The notes below the pieces were generated by a model that saw only the letters and a program-made list of their open reading frames with translations, was not told the origin of the DNA and made no database searches. Both the position numbers and the translations under genes were made by a program. Shown here piece after piece: positions 36,215-43,676 of a DNA stretch of 64,000 nt; position 1 is the first letter of the stretch, and every line of letters begins with the position of its first letter. Source of the stretch: Candidatus Melainabacteria bacterium (lineage in GTDB: Bacteria; Cyanobacteriota; Vampirovibrionia; Obscuribacterales; Obscuribacteraceae); the NCBI GenBank assembly GCA_017307165.1, contig JAFKGK010000011.1, positions 1 to 64,000 on the forward strand, given 5' to 3'.

Positions 36215-37186
36215 TTATAGCTTCGCCCGTAGTTGGACTAATGTTTGTTCCAATTCTTCCAGGACCACCTTAAGTTGTACCCGTTCCTCTTCCTCAAATT
36301 TTTCAAAATCCTGGGCCAGGGATTTCAAAGCATCCCTGGCCCGGCTGAAAGGTACAATTTTAGCTCTAAAAGAAGCTCTGAGCGACATTCTGGGCGATTT
36401 AACTGCTTCAGTTCCCTCTTTTTCTCCAACATTCTCATTAGTATGAGCTAGATCATTTAAGCTAAAAGTGTTCCCCGGGAACACATTGTGCATTTCTTCA
36501 CCAATTTCACTTTCGTTACTTGCCTCCTTTTCGAATGGTAAGTGCATTTGTAACTGCTCACGGTCCAATGCCTCGGTATAGGCATGATTGATGGAAATCT
36601 GGTTGGTGATTACTCGCTCTACCAGGTCAGGAAAAGGGGCGAGCTTCAAGCGTTTGGCAATAAAGGTGCGAGATTTGTGGATGAGGCGGGCGAGGTCCGT
36701 TTCACCCCCGAACCCTTCCTGGATTCGTTTTTCGTTTAGTTGAGCCAGGAAATCTACTTCTTCTTTGAAATTGAGGTCACGTCTTTGCAAATTTTCAGTA
36801 AGGGAGACAAGCCTGGCTTCTTTATCATTGAAATTATCGACGATAGCCGGAAGTTGTTTTAGGGAGGCAATTTGGGCTGCCCGGTAACGCCGTTCCCCCG
36901 CCACAATTTCAAATTTGCCCGGTTCTCTGGCCGGTCGAACCAGAATTGGTTGAAGAATACCGTGCTCACTAATATCTGCCGCCAACTCCTCCAGGGCTGC
37001 ATTGGCTTCAGGGGTGTCAAAATCCTGGCGAACCTGAAAGGGGTTACTTATCAGCTTTTCGATTGGAAGAAGTTTGGCTTTCGGGTTGGCGTCCAGCGAG
37101 GATTGAGGGGCAATCATTTCTCGCATCAAATTGTTCCTCAGGCTATTGTTCTGATTACTGTTGCCGCTATTACTAAAGATTGACAC
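36215..37186 (-). CDS. parB: ParB-like partition protein
   Basis: The 323-residue protein has the ParB/Spo0J nuclease-like N domain: LLPIEKLISNPFQVRQDFD, then HGILQPILVRPAR and VAGERRYRAAQ (the GERR box, residues ~100-120). A KorB-like HTH region follows (EGFGGETDLARLIHKSRTFIA) and a C-terminal helical dimerisation tail. It overlaps the 3' end of parA by 14 bp. With parA it should segregate the replicon by CTP-dependent spreading from parS. A 17-bp near-palindrome inside its own coding region (36468-36484) is a candidate parS. A truncated, recombined paralogue lies at 60.8 kb. Confidence 0.9.
   Translation of the reverse strand: MSIFSNSGNSNQNNSLRNNLMREMIAPQSSLDANPKAKLLPIEKLISNPFQVRQDFDTPEANAALEELAADISEHGILQPILVRPAREPGKFEIVAGERRYRAAQIASLKQLPAIVDNFNDKEARLVSLTENLQRRDLNFKEEVDFLAQLNEKRIQEGFGGETDLARLIHKSRTFIAKRLKLAPFPDLVERVITNQISINHAYTEALDREQLQMHLPFEKEASNESEIGEEMHNVFPGNTFSLNDLAHTNENVGEKEGTEAVKSPRMSLRASFRAKIVPFSRARDALKSLAQDFEKFEEEERVQLKVVLEELEQTLVQLRAKL
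36468..36484. promoter_or_regulatory. Candidate intragenic parS-like site in parB
   Basis: GTGTTCCCCGGGAACAC is an 8-bp inverted repeat around a single central base. The same 17 bases and ~25 flanking bases recur in the paralogue (61081-61097), although the protein sequences on either side differ. Size and symmetry resemble known parS sites, though the sequence is not the canonical chromosomal one. Confidence 0.5.
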
Positions 37187-37940
37187 GCTCTTTTATCTCC
37201 TCTGCTAAATTCCGGTAATCCTCCGCAACACTGCTCTCCCCGGCGTAATTACCTATTGTTTGACCCATCGCCGGTGCTTCAGCCATCCTGGTACTCAGCC
37301 TGATAACTGTTTCAAATACCCGGTCGCCAAATGTCTCCTTTATCTGGTTTGAGACCTCCTTTGTAATCTTGGTATTAGTGCTCATAGTAAGAACTACCCC
37401 TAACACCTTGAGGTCGGGGTTAGGATCGCTCTGGATATAGTTGATGGTTGTCATTAACTGCGTCATCCCATACAAAGCAAAGAAAGAATTGGCTTGGACT
37501 GGGATAAGAATCCCATCGGCTGCCGTCAGAGCGTTAATCGTGAGCATGTTTATGCTGGGCGAGCAGTCGAGCAAAATAATGTCATAATTTGCTCTGACCT
37601 CCTGTAGCTTTCGCCGCAGAAGTTTTTCTCTCGAAAACATACTTACCATCCGTAATTCCAGGGCGTGGAGAGCCATGTGCGCCGGTATCAGGTCAAACCC
37701 TTCGGTGATTGGGACAATGGCTTCTGAAAAGCACATCTCCTCATTGGAAATAACTTCCACAAGAGTCTTTTGCAGTTTTTCAGGGTTTTTACCAAGGGCA
37801 ATTGTCAAGTTGCTCTGAGGATCACAGTCGATAACCAACACCCGGTAGTGCTGCTGGGCAAAGATACCGGCCAGGCTCGTTACCGAGCTGGTCTTTGCCG
37901 TCCCTCCTTTGATGTTGCTGCAGGCTATTACATAACTCAC
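37173..37940 (-). CDS. parA: ParA-like partition ATPase
   Basis: The start is taken as GTG 37940 (VSYVIACSNIKGG), with AGGAGG 9 bases upstream; an in-frame ATG at 37976 would include this ribosome-binding site in the coding region. The 255-residue protein has the deviant Walker A KGGTAKTS, switch I DCDPQSN and Walker B ILLDCSPSINM, typical of plasmid ParA/Soj without an N-terminal HTH. It is the first gene of the parAB pair and lies 60 bp downstream of the DnaB-like gene. Nucleoid-bound ATP cycling drives partition of ParB-bound DNA. Confidence 0.93.
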   Translation of the reverse strand: MSYVIACSNIKGGTAKTSSVTSLAGIFAQQHYRVLVIDCDPQSNLTIALGKNPEKLQKTLVEVISNEEMCFSEAIVPITEGFDLIPAHMALHALELRMVSMFSREKLLRRKLQEVRANYDIILLDCSPSINMLTINALTAADGILIPVQANSFFALYGMTQLMTTINYIQSDPNPDLKVLGVVLTMSTNTKITKEVSNQIKETFGDRVFETVIRLSTRMAEAPAMGQTIGNYAGESSVAEDYRNLAEEIKERVNL

Positions 37941-38000
37941 TTTTTGGTGCCTCCTCTCTAAATTATTGGTAATCAAACTTCTGAATAACTATTGCCTGAG

Positions 38001-39425
38001 CTAGAGGAATTGAACCTTTCTGGCATCAAAGGTTAGGGCACCGGTTATATCCCCTTCAGAAAAGGTATTTTTCCGGATAGCATATTTTGCCAGGGCCTTA
38101 TCCTGACTGATTGCAAAGGCAAGCAACTGGTTGGAGCACCGCTCAATCTCACCCGTTCCAAGACCTTCATCAAGGTCCGGTGGTTCGTACTGCCTGGAAT
38201 CGCTGCGACCTACCTGGCTCGTCATAAGTCCAGCCAGATTCAATTCATTGAGGACATCACTGAAGCGTCGTACATTAAAGGCCATGGCTTCTCTCTCCGA
38301 ATTACAATTCCTCGGCCAACCAAGCCGCTGCAGGTAATCCAGCACAATCAGGTCATAACCCCGTCCGGTTTTGACTGCGAGGGCATAATGCCGAGCTTTT
38401 AACTCTTGAATAAGTTGTTCTGATGTCCATTCCGGGCAGTGGCAAAAGTCTACCCTCCCCGACCACTCTGACACCTTTCCAGCGGCTTTTGAGAGTAACT
38501 CTAATTCTCGATCAGACAAATTTCTTCTTAGTTGAGAAAGCACCGGCACCCCACTCAGGCGGCAATATCTGCGAGCTAGCATTTGCTCCTGGTTCAACTC
38601 AACATGGAAATAAAGTACGTTCAACCCTAAAATGGCATTGGTGTCGGCAATCTGGGATGCCACCAGAGTTTTGCCTCCACCGGTTCTACCAAGAATTGTG
38701 GTCAAGGTTGAAGGTAACAGAGATAGAACCGGAGCCTCGGTCCAATCCCTCCCATCAAACTCAGGCCAGCCAAACCTTAAGTGGGGCAAAGTTTTCTGAC
38801 CTTGCAAGACACCCTGGCTTTCGATATTTCTTTTTTCGTCAAGGTCTGAAGCTACTTTGACAAAATGCTCCAGACTCTTCTCGTGAGTGGTGAAATGGGA
38901 GTTTTCTCTTCCCTTTACAAGGACGGCCAGGTTCTGCATACGCTCGATAAATTCTGCAAGTAATTTTGTAGACTCCTCTTTGCCCTGATAGCTACTTGCA
39001 ACTATGTGAGAACCTTCGGCTATCAGCTTGCGGGCTAGCCAATAATTCAAAATAATGTTGGCATAATACTGAACATGAACCGGCGTAGGAACAGCCTCCA
39101 TCAGCCTTAGCAAATAGGAGCCTCGTATCTGACCCGGTTCATCTCCCAGCAGTTGCATAGCTTTTAGCTCATCCCGCACTGTTATAAGGTCGCCGGGAAC
39201 ACCTGTTGAATAGAGGTTGAGGATAGCCTGATAGATATTGGCTCGTTCCTGGCTGAAGAAATGGCCTGGTTTAAGAATAGAGGCAACCGTTACAATCAAG
39301 TCCCGGTCGATTAGAAGGCTGCCCAATACCGCTTCTTCAGCCTCCGGATTTTGGGGAATGTTTAATTCCACAAGTTTTCCGTTGCTGTTGGAAGACCTTC
39401 CATTGAAATTGGTAGGTTGTTGCAT
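38001..39425 (-). CDS. DnaB-family replicative helicase
   Basis: The 474-residue protein has the DnaB N domain (NPEAEEAVLGSLLIDRDLI, residues ~25-45) and a RecA-type C domain with Walker A GRTGGGKTLVASQIAD near residue 245 and Walker B LIVLDYLQRLG near residue 365. This is the normal layout and length of a hexameric 5'-3' replicative helicase. Its place between a HTH replication protein and parAB suggests it is the helicase of a plasmid-type replicon, loaded by the upstream protein. A chromosome-encoded dnaB would not normally sit here. Confidence 0.88.
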   Translation of the reverse strand: MQQPTNFNGRSSNSNGKLVELNIPQNPEAEEAVLGSLLIDRDLIVTVASILKPGHFFSQERANIYQAILNLYSTGVPGDLITVRDELKAMQLLGDEPGQIRGSYLLRLMEAVPTPVHVQYYANIILNYWLARKLIAEGSHIVASSYQGKEESTKLLAEFIERMQNLAVLVKGRENSHFTTHEKSLEHFVKVASDLDEKRNIESQGVLQGQKTLPHLRFGWPEFDGRDWTEAPVLSLLPSTLTTILGRTGGGKTLVASQIADTNAILGLNVLYFHVELNQEQMLARRYCRLSGVPVLSQLRRNLSDRELELLSKAAGKVSEWSGRVDFCHCPEWTSEQLIQELKARHYALAVKTGRGYDLIVLDYLQRLGWPRNCNSEREAMAFNVRRFSDVLNELNLAGLMTSQVGRSDSRQYEPPDLDEGLGTGEIERCSNQLLAFAISQDKALAKYAIRKNTFSEGDITGALTFDARKVQFL

Positions 39426-39459
39426 ATTTGATCCTTCCTTCTTGCGCTAATTTTTTTAG

Positions 39460-40611
39460 TTAGCTTTGTTCCATAAAAAATGCTTGTGAAGAATAGTTAG
39501 CACTTAGGGCTGGTAGATTAGGTTTGCCAACTGGATAAGCCCTTTCACTCTCTTTTGCCTGAAGGGCCAGGTATTTATCTAATCTGAGCCTGATACTAGT
39601 TTTGTCCCGTACGGATACTGCATCTGCCAGATTGCGTTCCTCAATCGCTATCAGCCGGGGCAAGTGTTTATCAAAATATTCTTTTCTCTGGTCAGCTTCC
39701 AATTGAAGGCTGTTTAGGGTTGGTACTCCCGCTCCCCTGGGCAAGGGCACAGGGGCGAGCTGGTGGACCATTTGCACCAGTAGACCGGCGGGGTTGTAAA
39801 TTGTTCGTGAAGCCGTTTGTTCCAGGATCCATTCGGCTAAACCTCTCACATACTCATCGTCCAGCTTTGCCTTGATTACCGTAACAGCAAGCTGTTTGGC
39901 TCGTGCCTCTGAAACTCCAAACTCGGTTAATACGGCTATAACTTTCTCACTTAGCGTAGTTTGTGGTGGGATATGAATCGAACCTGGCACTTCTTTACTT
40001 TGCATGCTTGCACTTTTATCAGATGAATCTTTTCCAGAATTTCTAAAATCACACACACTTTTGGCTGGTTGGTCAAAATCCAAGTTAGTCGGAGCTACCA
40101 CCCCATTAACATGGGCAGGCTGTATATGAGTGTGTGTTTTTAATGCATGTATTTCAACTTCATGTGATTCGTCAGCAGAATCTTGCATACCCTCCCCTGC
40201 TTTTTTCTGCTTACCCGGTAAGTCTTTTTCAGCAGCACTGTCAGCAGTTTTTGGCAAGGATGAGTTCGAACCTCCTTTCGGTGGAACAACTTTGAGAAGC
40301 CGGTAAAGATTTGACAGTCCCTCTTTAGCCCGGCATATAATGGTTATAAGAGATGCGCACTCCAGTTCCTTCAGGAGATCTGCTATTCGCCTTGGCTTAA
40401 GATTCATATCCCATCCTAAGGTTTGTTGGCTCGGCCAACACTCGTTTGACTGCCTCGCATACTTCAACAGAATCAGGTAAAGCTTCAAAGCACTGGTGCT
40501 GATTCCAGCTTCAAGTACCTCTAAAGGGACCTGGACGAACAGGTTCTTTTCTCTCCCACTTTGCTCTTTTGGAGAGGAATAATCTTTTCTATCTACTTGA
40601 TTTTTGGGCAT
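39460..40611 (-). CDS. HTH-domain replication initiator-like protein
   Basis: ATG 40611 is chosen (MPKNQVDRKDY) because AGGAGA precedes it by 5 bases. The 383-residue protein has an N-terminal winged HTH (LKLYLILLKYARQSNECWP, then SQQTLGWDMNLKPRRIADLL, residues ~35-85). A Ser/Lys-rich linker and a C-terminal helical region (ILEQTASRTIYNPAGLLVQM) resembling DnaD/RepA-type helicase-loading domains follow. Coupled closely to the DnaB-like gene (34-bp gap), it is most likely the replicon's initiator or helicase loader. The exact family is not certain. Confidence 0.6.
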   Translation of the reverse strand: MPKNQVDRKDYSSPKEQSGREKNLFVQVPLEVLEAGISTSALKLYLILLKYARQSNECWPSQQTLGWDMNLKPRRIADLLKELECASLITIICRAKEGLSNLYRLLKVVPPKGGSNSSLPKTADSAAEKDLPGKQKKAGEGMQDSADESHEVEIHALKTHTHIQPAHVNGVVAPTNLDFDQPAKSVCDFRNSGKDSSDKSASMQSKEVPGSIHIPPQTTLSEKVIAVLTEFGVSEARAKQLAVTVIKAKLDDEYVRGLAEWILEQTASRTIYNPAGLLVQMVHQLAPVPLPRGAGVPTLNSLQLEADQRKEYFDKHLPRLIAIEERNLADAVSVRDKTSIRLRLDKYLALQAKESERAYPVGKPNLPALSANYSSQAFFMEQS

Positions 40612-40787
40612 AGAAATCTCCTGGCCCATCTTGACGTAGAAGATTTCTGATGCTAAGATTGATCTAGCCAGGGTCTACCAAACCCTGCTAAAAACATAGA
40701 AATCTCCTCGTAAGAGGACCCATTTAGAAAATCCCACCGGTCTGCAAACTTCGGGATTTTCGACTTTTATAGACAAATTTAGAAATT

Positions 40788-40818
40788 CACCCTAATCCAA
40801 ACAGGGTGAATTTTTTAT
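40788..40818. terminator. Bidirectional intrinsic terminator
   Basis: AATTCACCCT pairs with AGGGTGAATT around a 9-base loop, followed by T residues on the plus strand and preceded by an A-run. On the minus strand it lies just after the small HTH gene and would end its transcript. A second hairpin (GAAAATCCC/GGGATTTTC, ~40728-40761) follows on the minus-strand path. Confidence 0.7.
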
Positions 40819-40837
40819 TTCAGCTGGAATCGAACAT

Positions 40838-41164
40838 TCAAATCTCTCCTTTCTGCACTGGTTTTGAAACAAGATATTGACTTTTAAGGGTTTGTTGCTG
40901 TTTAATGATGGTACGAATAGTTTCGTGAGACACGCCAAATTCAGCGGCCAGCTCTCTAAGGCTTTGGCCACCGTGATGTCTTTCAACTATTTGACTTGCC
41001 TGGTTTGGGGTAAAGTTTGCGGCATTGGGCTTTTTAGGCCTAAGCTGTCCGACAAGCTGGGCCGGAATCAGAGAAGAAAATATGATTTCGTGACCGTCGA
41101 AGAGTGAAAATTGTATGGCAGATGATGGAGCGAACCCCGTCACTTCCGCTGTGAAATATTTCAC
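40838..41164 (-). CDS. Small HTH DNA-binding protein, probable autoregulator
   Basis: The 108-residue protein (GTG start) has an HTH near residues 60-85 (GGQSLRELAAEFGVSHETIRT), similar to resolvase-type or plasmid copy-control HTHs. The start codon lies inside a perfect 14-bp palindrome (41151-41164), so binding there would block its own expression. It precedes the replication genes on the same strand and is insulated by terminators on both sides. There is no Shine-Dalgarno, so leaderless or GTG initiation is uncertain. Confidence 0.55.
   Translation of the reverse strand: MKYFTAEVTGFAPSSAIQFSLFDGHEIIFSSLIPAQLVGQLRPKKPNAANFTPNQASQIVERHHGGQSLRELAAEFGVSHETIRTIIKQQQTLKSQYLVSKPVQKGEI
41151..41164. 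promoter_or_regulatory. Palindrome over the start of the small HTH gene
   Basis: GTGAAATATTTCAC is a perfect 14-bp palindrome. Further GTGAAA-like half-sites follow at 41183-41197. TATA-like -10 candidates (TATATT, TATAGT) lie between the two groups, a layout that suits autorepression. Confidence 0.5.
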
Positions 41165-41196
41165 AAACTATACAATATATAGTAGTGAAATAAGTG

Positions 41197-41226
41197 AAAA
41201 GACCCCTATTTAGGGGTCTTTTTTGT
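41197..41226 (+). terminator. Intrinsic terminator
   Basis: AAAAGACCCCTATTTAGGGG is followed by TCTTTTTT: a GACCCC/GGGGTC stem with complementary A and T tracts, so it can work in both directions. It isolates the HTH gene's promoter region from upstream DNA. Confidence 0.8.
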
Positions 41227-41409
41227 ACCGCGGGAGCGATAATTAACGATACTTCGCTTCCGCTGTTATTTTCCAAAACAATATAGCCAATGTTTTGATA
41301 ACAATAATAGTCTGCAATATTACATTTTTATAGTTTGGATACCTCAATCACTTTTAAAGAAGAGTTTTCAAGCTTGTGTATTTTACTCTTGGCAGTAGGT
41401 ACATTCATC

Positions 41410-41904
41410 TTTGGGCCTTACCTCACCGGAAAATTTTGAGAGACGATTAAAGCCAGATATACTCGTGTCTAAACAATCCACTAAACTGGTGCAAACTCAC
41501 CCCGAAGAGACGGCACAAACCCCGGATAGAATAATTCCAGCCTTCCTGTTGGCTAAGCTGGTAGAGTTGCTCTATGGTTTGGCATTTTGCTTCAACAGTT
41601 CCTGGGCTTTTTAAAATAGAATTCTCTAAAGCCATATGACCGCAGAAGCGTTCCAGTTCCGCCACTTTATTTCTGGGGCTAACAACTCCTGTTGTTCAGC
41701 ACTGAGCGGTTCGCTCCTGGCATGGGCCTGAGTAACTGCTTTGAAAGCTGCTTCGCCTTTCTCCCGGTAAAGTTTCTTCCAGGCAGGGATCAGGCTATCC
41801 GAGATAGAATGTTCCCGGCATAACTGCGCCACGCTTTTTTGATTCTCAAGGACTGCCTTTACGATTTTTAGCTTGAATTCCGGCGGATAAGAACGCCCTT
41901 GCAT
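41410..41904 (-). pseudogene. Frameshifted remnant of an IS3-family transposase
   Basis: The region beginning at 41904 encodes an IS3-type OrfA start (RSYPPEFKLKIVKAVLENQK, then HTH residues CREHSISDSLIPAWKKLYRE). The frame is lost near 41,660, where WRNWNASAVIWL appears; in the neighbouring frame MAELERFCGHMALENSILK and the OrfB-like GWNYSIRGLCRLFGVS continue to about 41,450. No catalytic integrase domain is left. This is a decayed element, distinct from the IS3 at 4-7 kb. Confidence 0.75.
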
Positions 41905-42486
41905 ACAAACCTACCTTTCCACAAACTGATTTGTATTTTACTCTAACTTCTTCAGTTTGTGGTCTGGATTTCTGAAAGCATACCATATGTTGAGTATTTC
42001 AATAAGTCAAGACCACACCAGGGAATTGGACAGGCTGTGCTAGATCCGACACAAATCAGCTCGCTTTCAGAGGGGAAAGTGGTAAGTTTTACCGTAATGG
42101 GCGGATTACATCACCGTTATGAGCGTGCCGCAGCTTAGGTACGGTGGGGTCGGATGACCATGGTAGCCACCAAAGCTGGTAGACCCGACCGTATCAACTT
42201 GTGGTCGCCTGGATATCCTGGTTAACGAAGCAGCTGTAATGGATTAGATGCAGGAAGTGTAGCGGCCCTTCCTGTTACTTTTAGATTGTAGATACGTAGA
42301 AGTAGAATAAGAATTAATTGGAAAGTAATTTTAATTACTAATTGGATGGAAGATGCCTACCTTCTTGCCCGATAACGAGCCTAATGAAAAAGGGAACTGA
42401 AATCTAAATAGCAATATGATCCACAAAACATATACGGCCAATGCGATGGTGCGCTCAGGACATGGAAGAATAGGAGTTAAATCATT
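41905..42486. other. Stretch without a supported gene
   Basis: No intact gene is visible. A short frame around 42,040-42,135 (QISSLSEGKVVSFTVMGG, then LHHRYERAA) looks protein-like but ends at a stop and is not recognised; it may be part of a decayed mobile-element or enzyme gene. AGGAG at ~42,472 is the ribosome-binding site of the next gene. Confidence 0.4.
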
Positions 42487-43320
42487 ATGGCCAACAAAAC
42501 TAAATATCTATTATCTTTACCAGAAAGAACAATACGGGCTTCGGCTGCGGTGGGCGGAGGATTGGTGGCTGAAACATCTCAACTGCTCTTACCACGGATG
42601 GTTCGCGACTCTCGGTTATACAGGGCAACGATAGGGGGCCTTTTACGCATTATGATCGAGGTAGTTGGAGGTGTTGAGGAAGTTCCTTTATCCCAGGAAG
42701 GTGGCCTACCAGCTAAAGATCTTTTAAAACGTAAAGCGGCCGGGAATGTCATCGAACTTGCGGGAATTTTAACCACAGGTTGGTCGCCTTTGTGGCTGCT
42801 CGCGGCCGTAGCTGATATTACAAAGGGCACTGGCATATACCTCAATACTCTGGTGGCAGACCTCCGCTCGGCAGGTGCTTTACCACCGGACCTTGAGATT
42901 ACCTCAGTTGAAGAACTGCTGGTAGGTTTGGAAGGGACTTCGGGAGCCATTGCGGATGTGGTTGACTTGCCGCCACTCAAAGTGGCAGATATGCGGCAGA
43001 CCTGGCAAAACCTGCGCCAAAACATTAACGAGTTGCCTGATGCCGCCAGCCTCGCTCAACTCTACCAGAACCTTCAGGAAGTAAGTAAGCGCGAAAAGGT
43101 ACCTCTCCTGACAGTTTCGACGACAATTGCTACAAGTGCAATCAAGGCCGGCATTCACCTTGGTGACGTCCATATTTTTTCATTTTACCGCGAGACGCTC
43201 AATGCCCTTATGGCTGAAGGATTGCTTCCTTACCTGCGGCGCAGCGCCAAGCCGTATTTGCGGGGTGCTGCAAAGCAATTCAATCCTCAAACCAGTACGT
43301 ACACGCAAAGACTTCTTTGA
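42487..43320 (+). CDS. Hypothetical protein with hydrophobic, helical segments
   Basis: The start at 42487 has AGGAG 10 bases upstream; a competing frame (42416) is a shadow. The 277-residue protein has moderately hydrophobic stretches (residues ~19-50; ~90-110, AGILTTGWSPLWLLAAVADI) and a helical second half with repeated leucines (LRQNINELPDAASLAQLYQN). No catalytic motif or known family is recognised. It stands alone on the plus strand between the IS remnant and the end of the catabolic operon. Membrane association is possible. Confidence 0.6.
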   Translation: MANKTKYLLSLPERTIRASAAVGGGLVAETSQLLLPRMVRDSRLYRATIGGLLRIMIEVVGGVEEVPLSQEGGLPAKDLLKRKAAGNVIELAGILTTGWSPLWLLAAVADITKGTGIYLNTLVADLRSAGALPPDLEITSVEELLVGLEGTSGAIADVVDLPPLKVADMRQTWQNLRQNINELPDAASLAQLYQNLQEVSKREKVPLLTVSTTIATSAIKAGIHLGDVHIFSFYRETLNALMAEGLLPYLRRSAKPYLRGAAKQFNPQTSTYTQRLL

Positions 43321-43676
43321 TCCCTTTTGTTATAGGTTCTCAGAAAATCCAGCTTTCCTCAAACAGGCAGAAGTGTTACGTCCTATGACTAATTCTAACC
43401 TCCGATATTGAAAGATTTGGGAAAAGCAGGTAATACAACCCTTAATCAACGGCCACCAAAGGTACAAAAAGAAATAATGAGCTTACTTAATGTTTTCAAT
43501 TAACCTGCTAAGCCCCCACTTTGTGAAACCGGAAGTAGTATCAGCGTAGAATTCTTGCTCTGGGCTTGCCTGGCCGATCTTACAATTTTGGCCAGGCAGC
43601 AAGCTTTGTAAAAACGTTCAAATAAAAACGATAATCCGGGGTAGGATGAGAGGACTTAATTAGATTGCTGCCGGAG
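43321..43676. other. Intergenic region with a strong hairpin between convergent genes
   Basis: Two genes converge here. CTTGCCTGGCC (43565-43575) and GGCCAGGCAGCAAG (43590-43603) form a stem of about 11 bp with a small bulge, the probable transcription end for the minus-strand operon and/or the plus-strand gene. No gene is seen. Confidence 0.5.
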
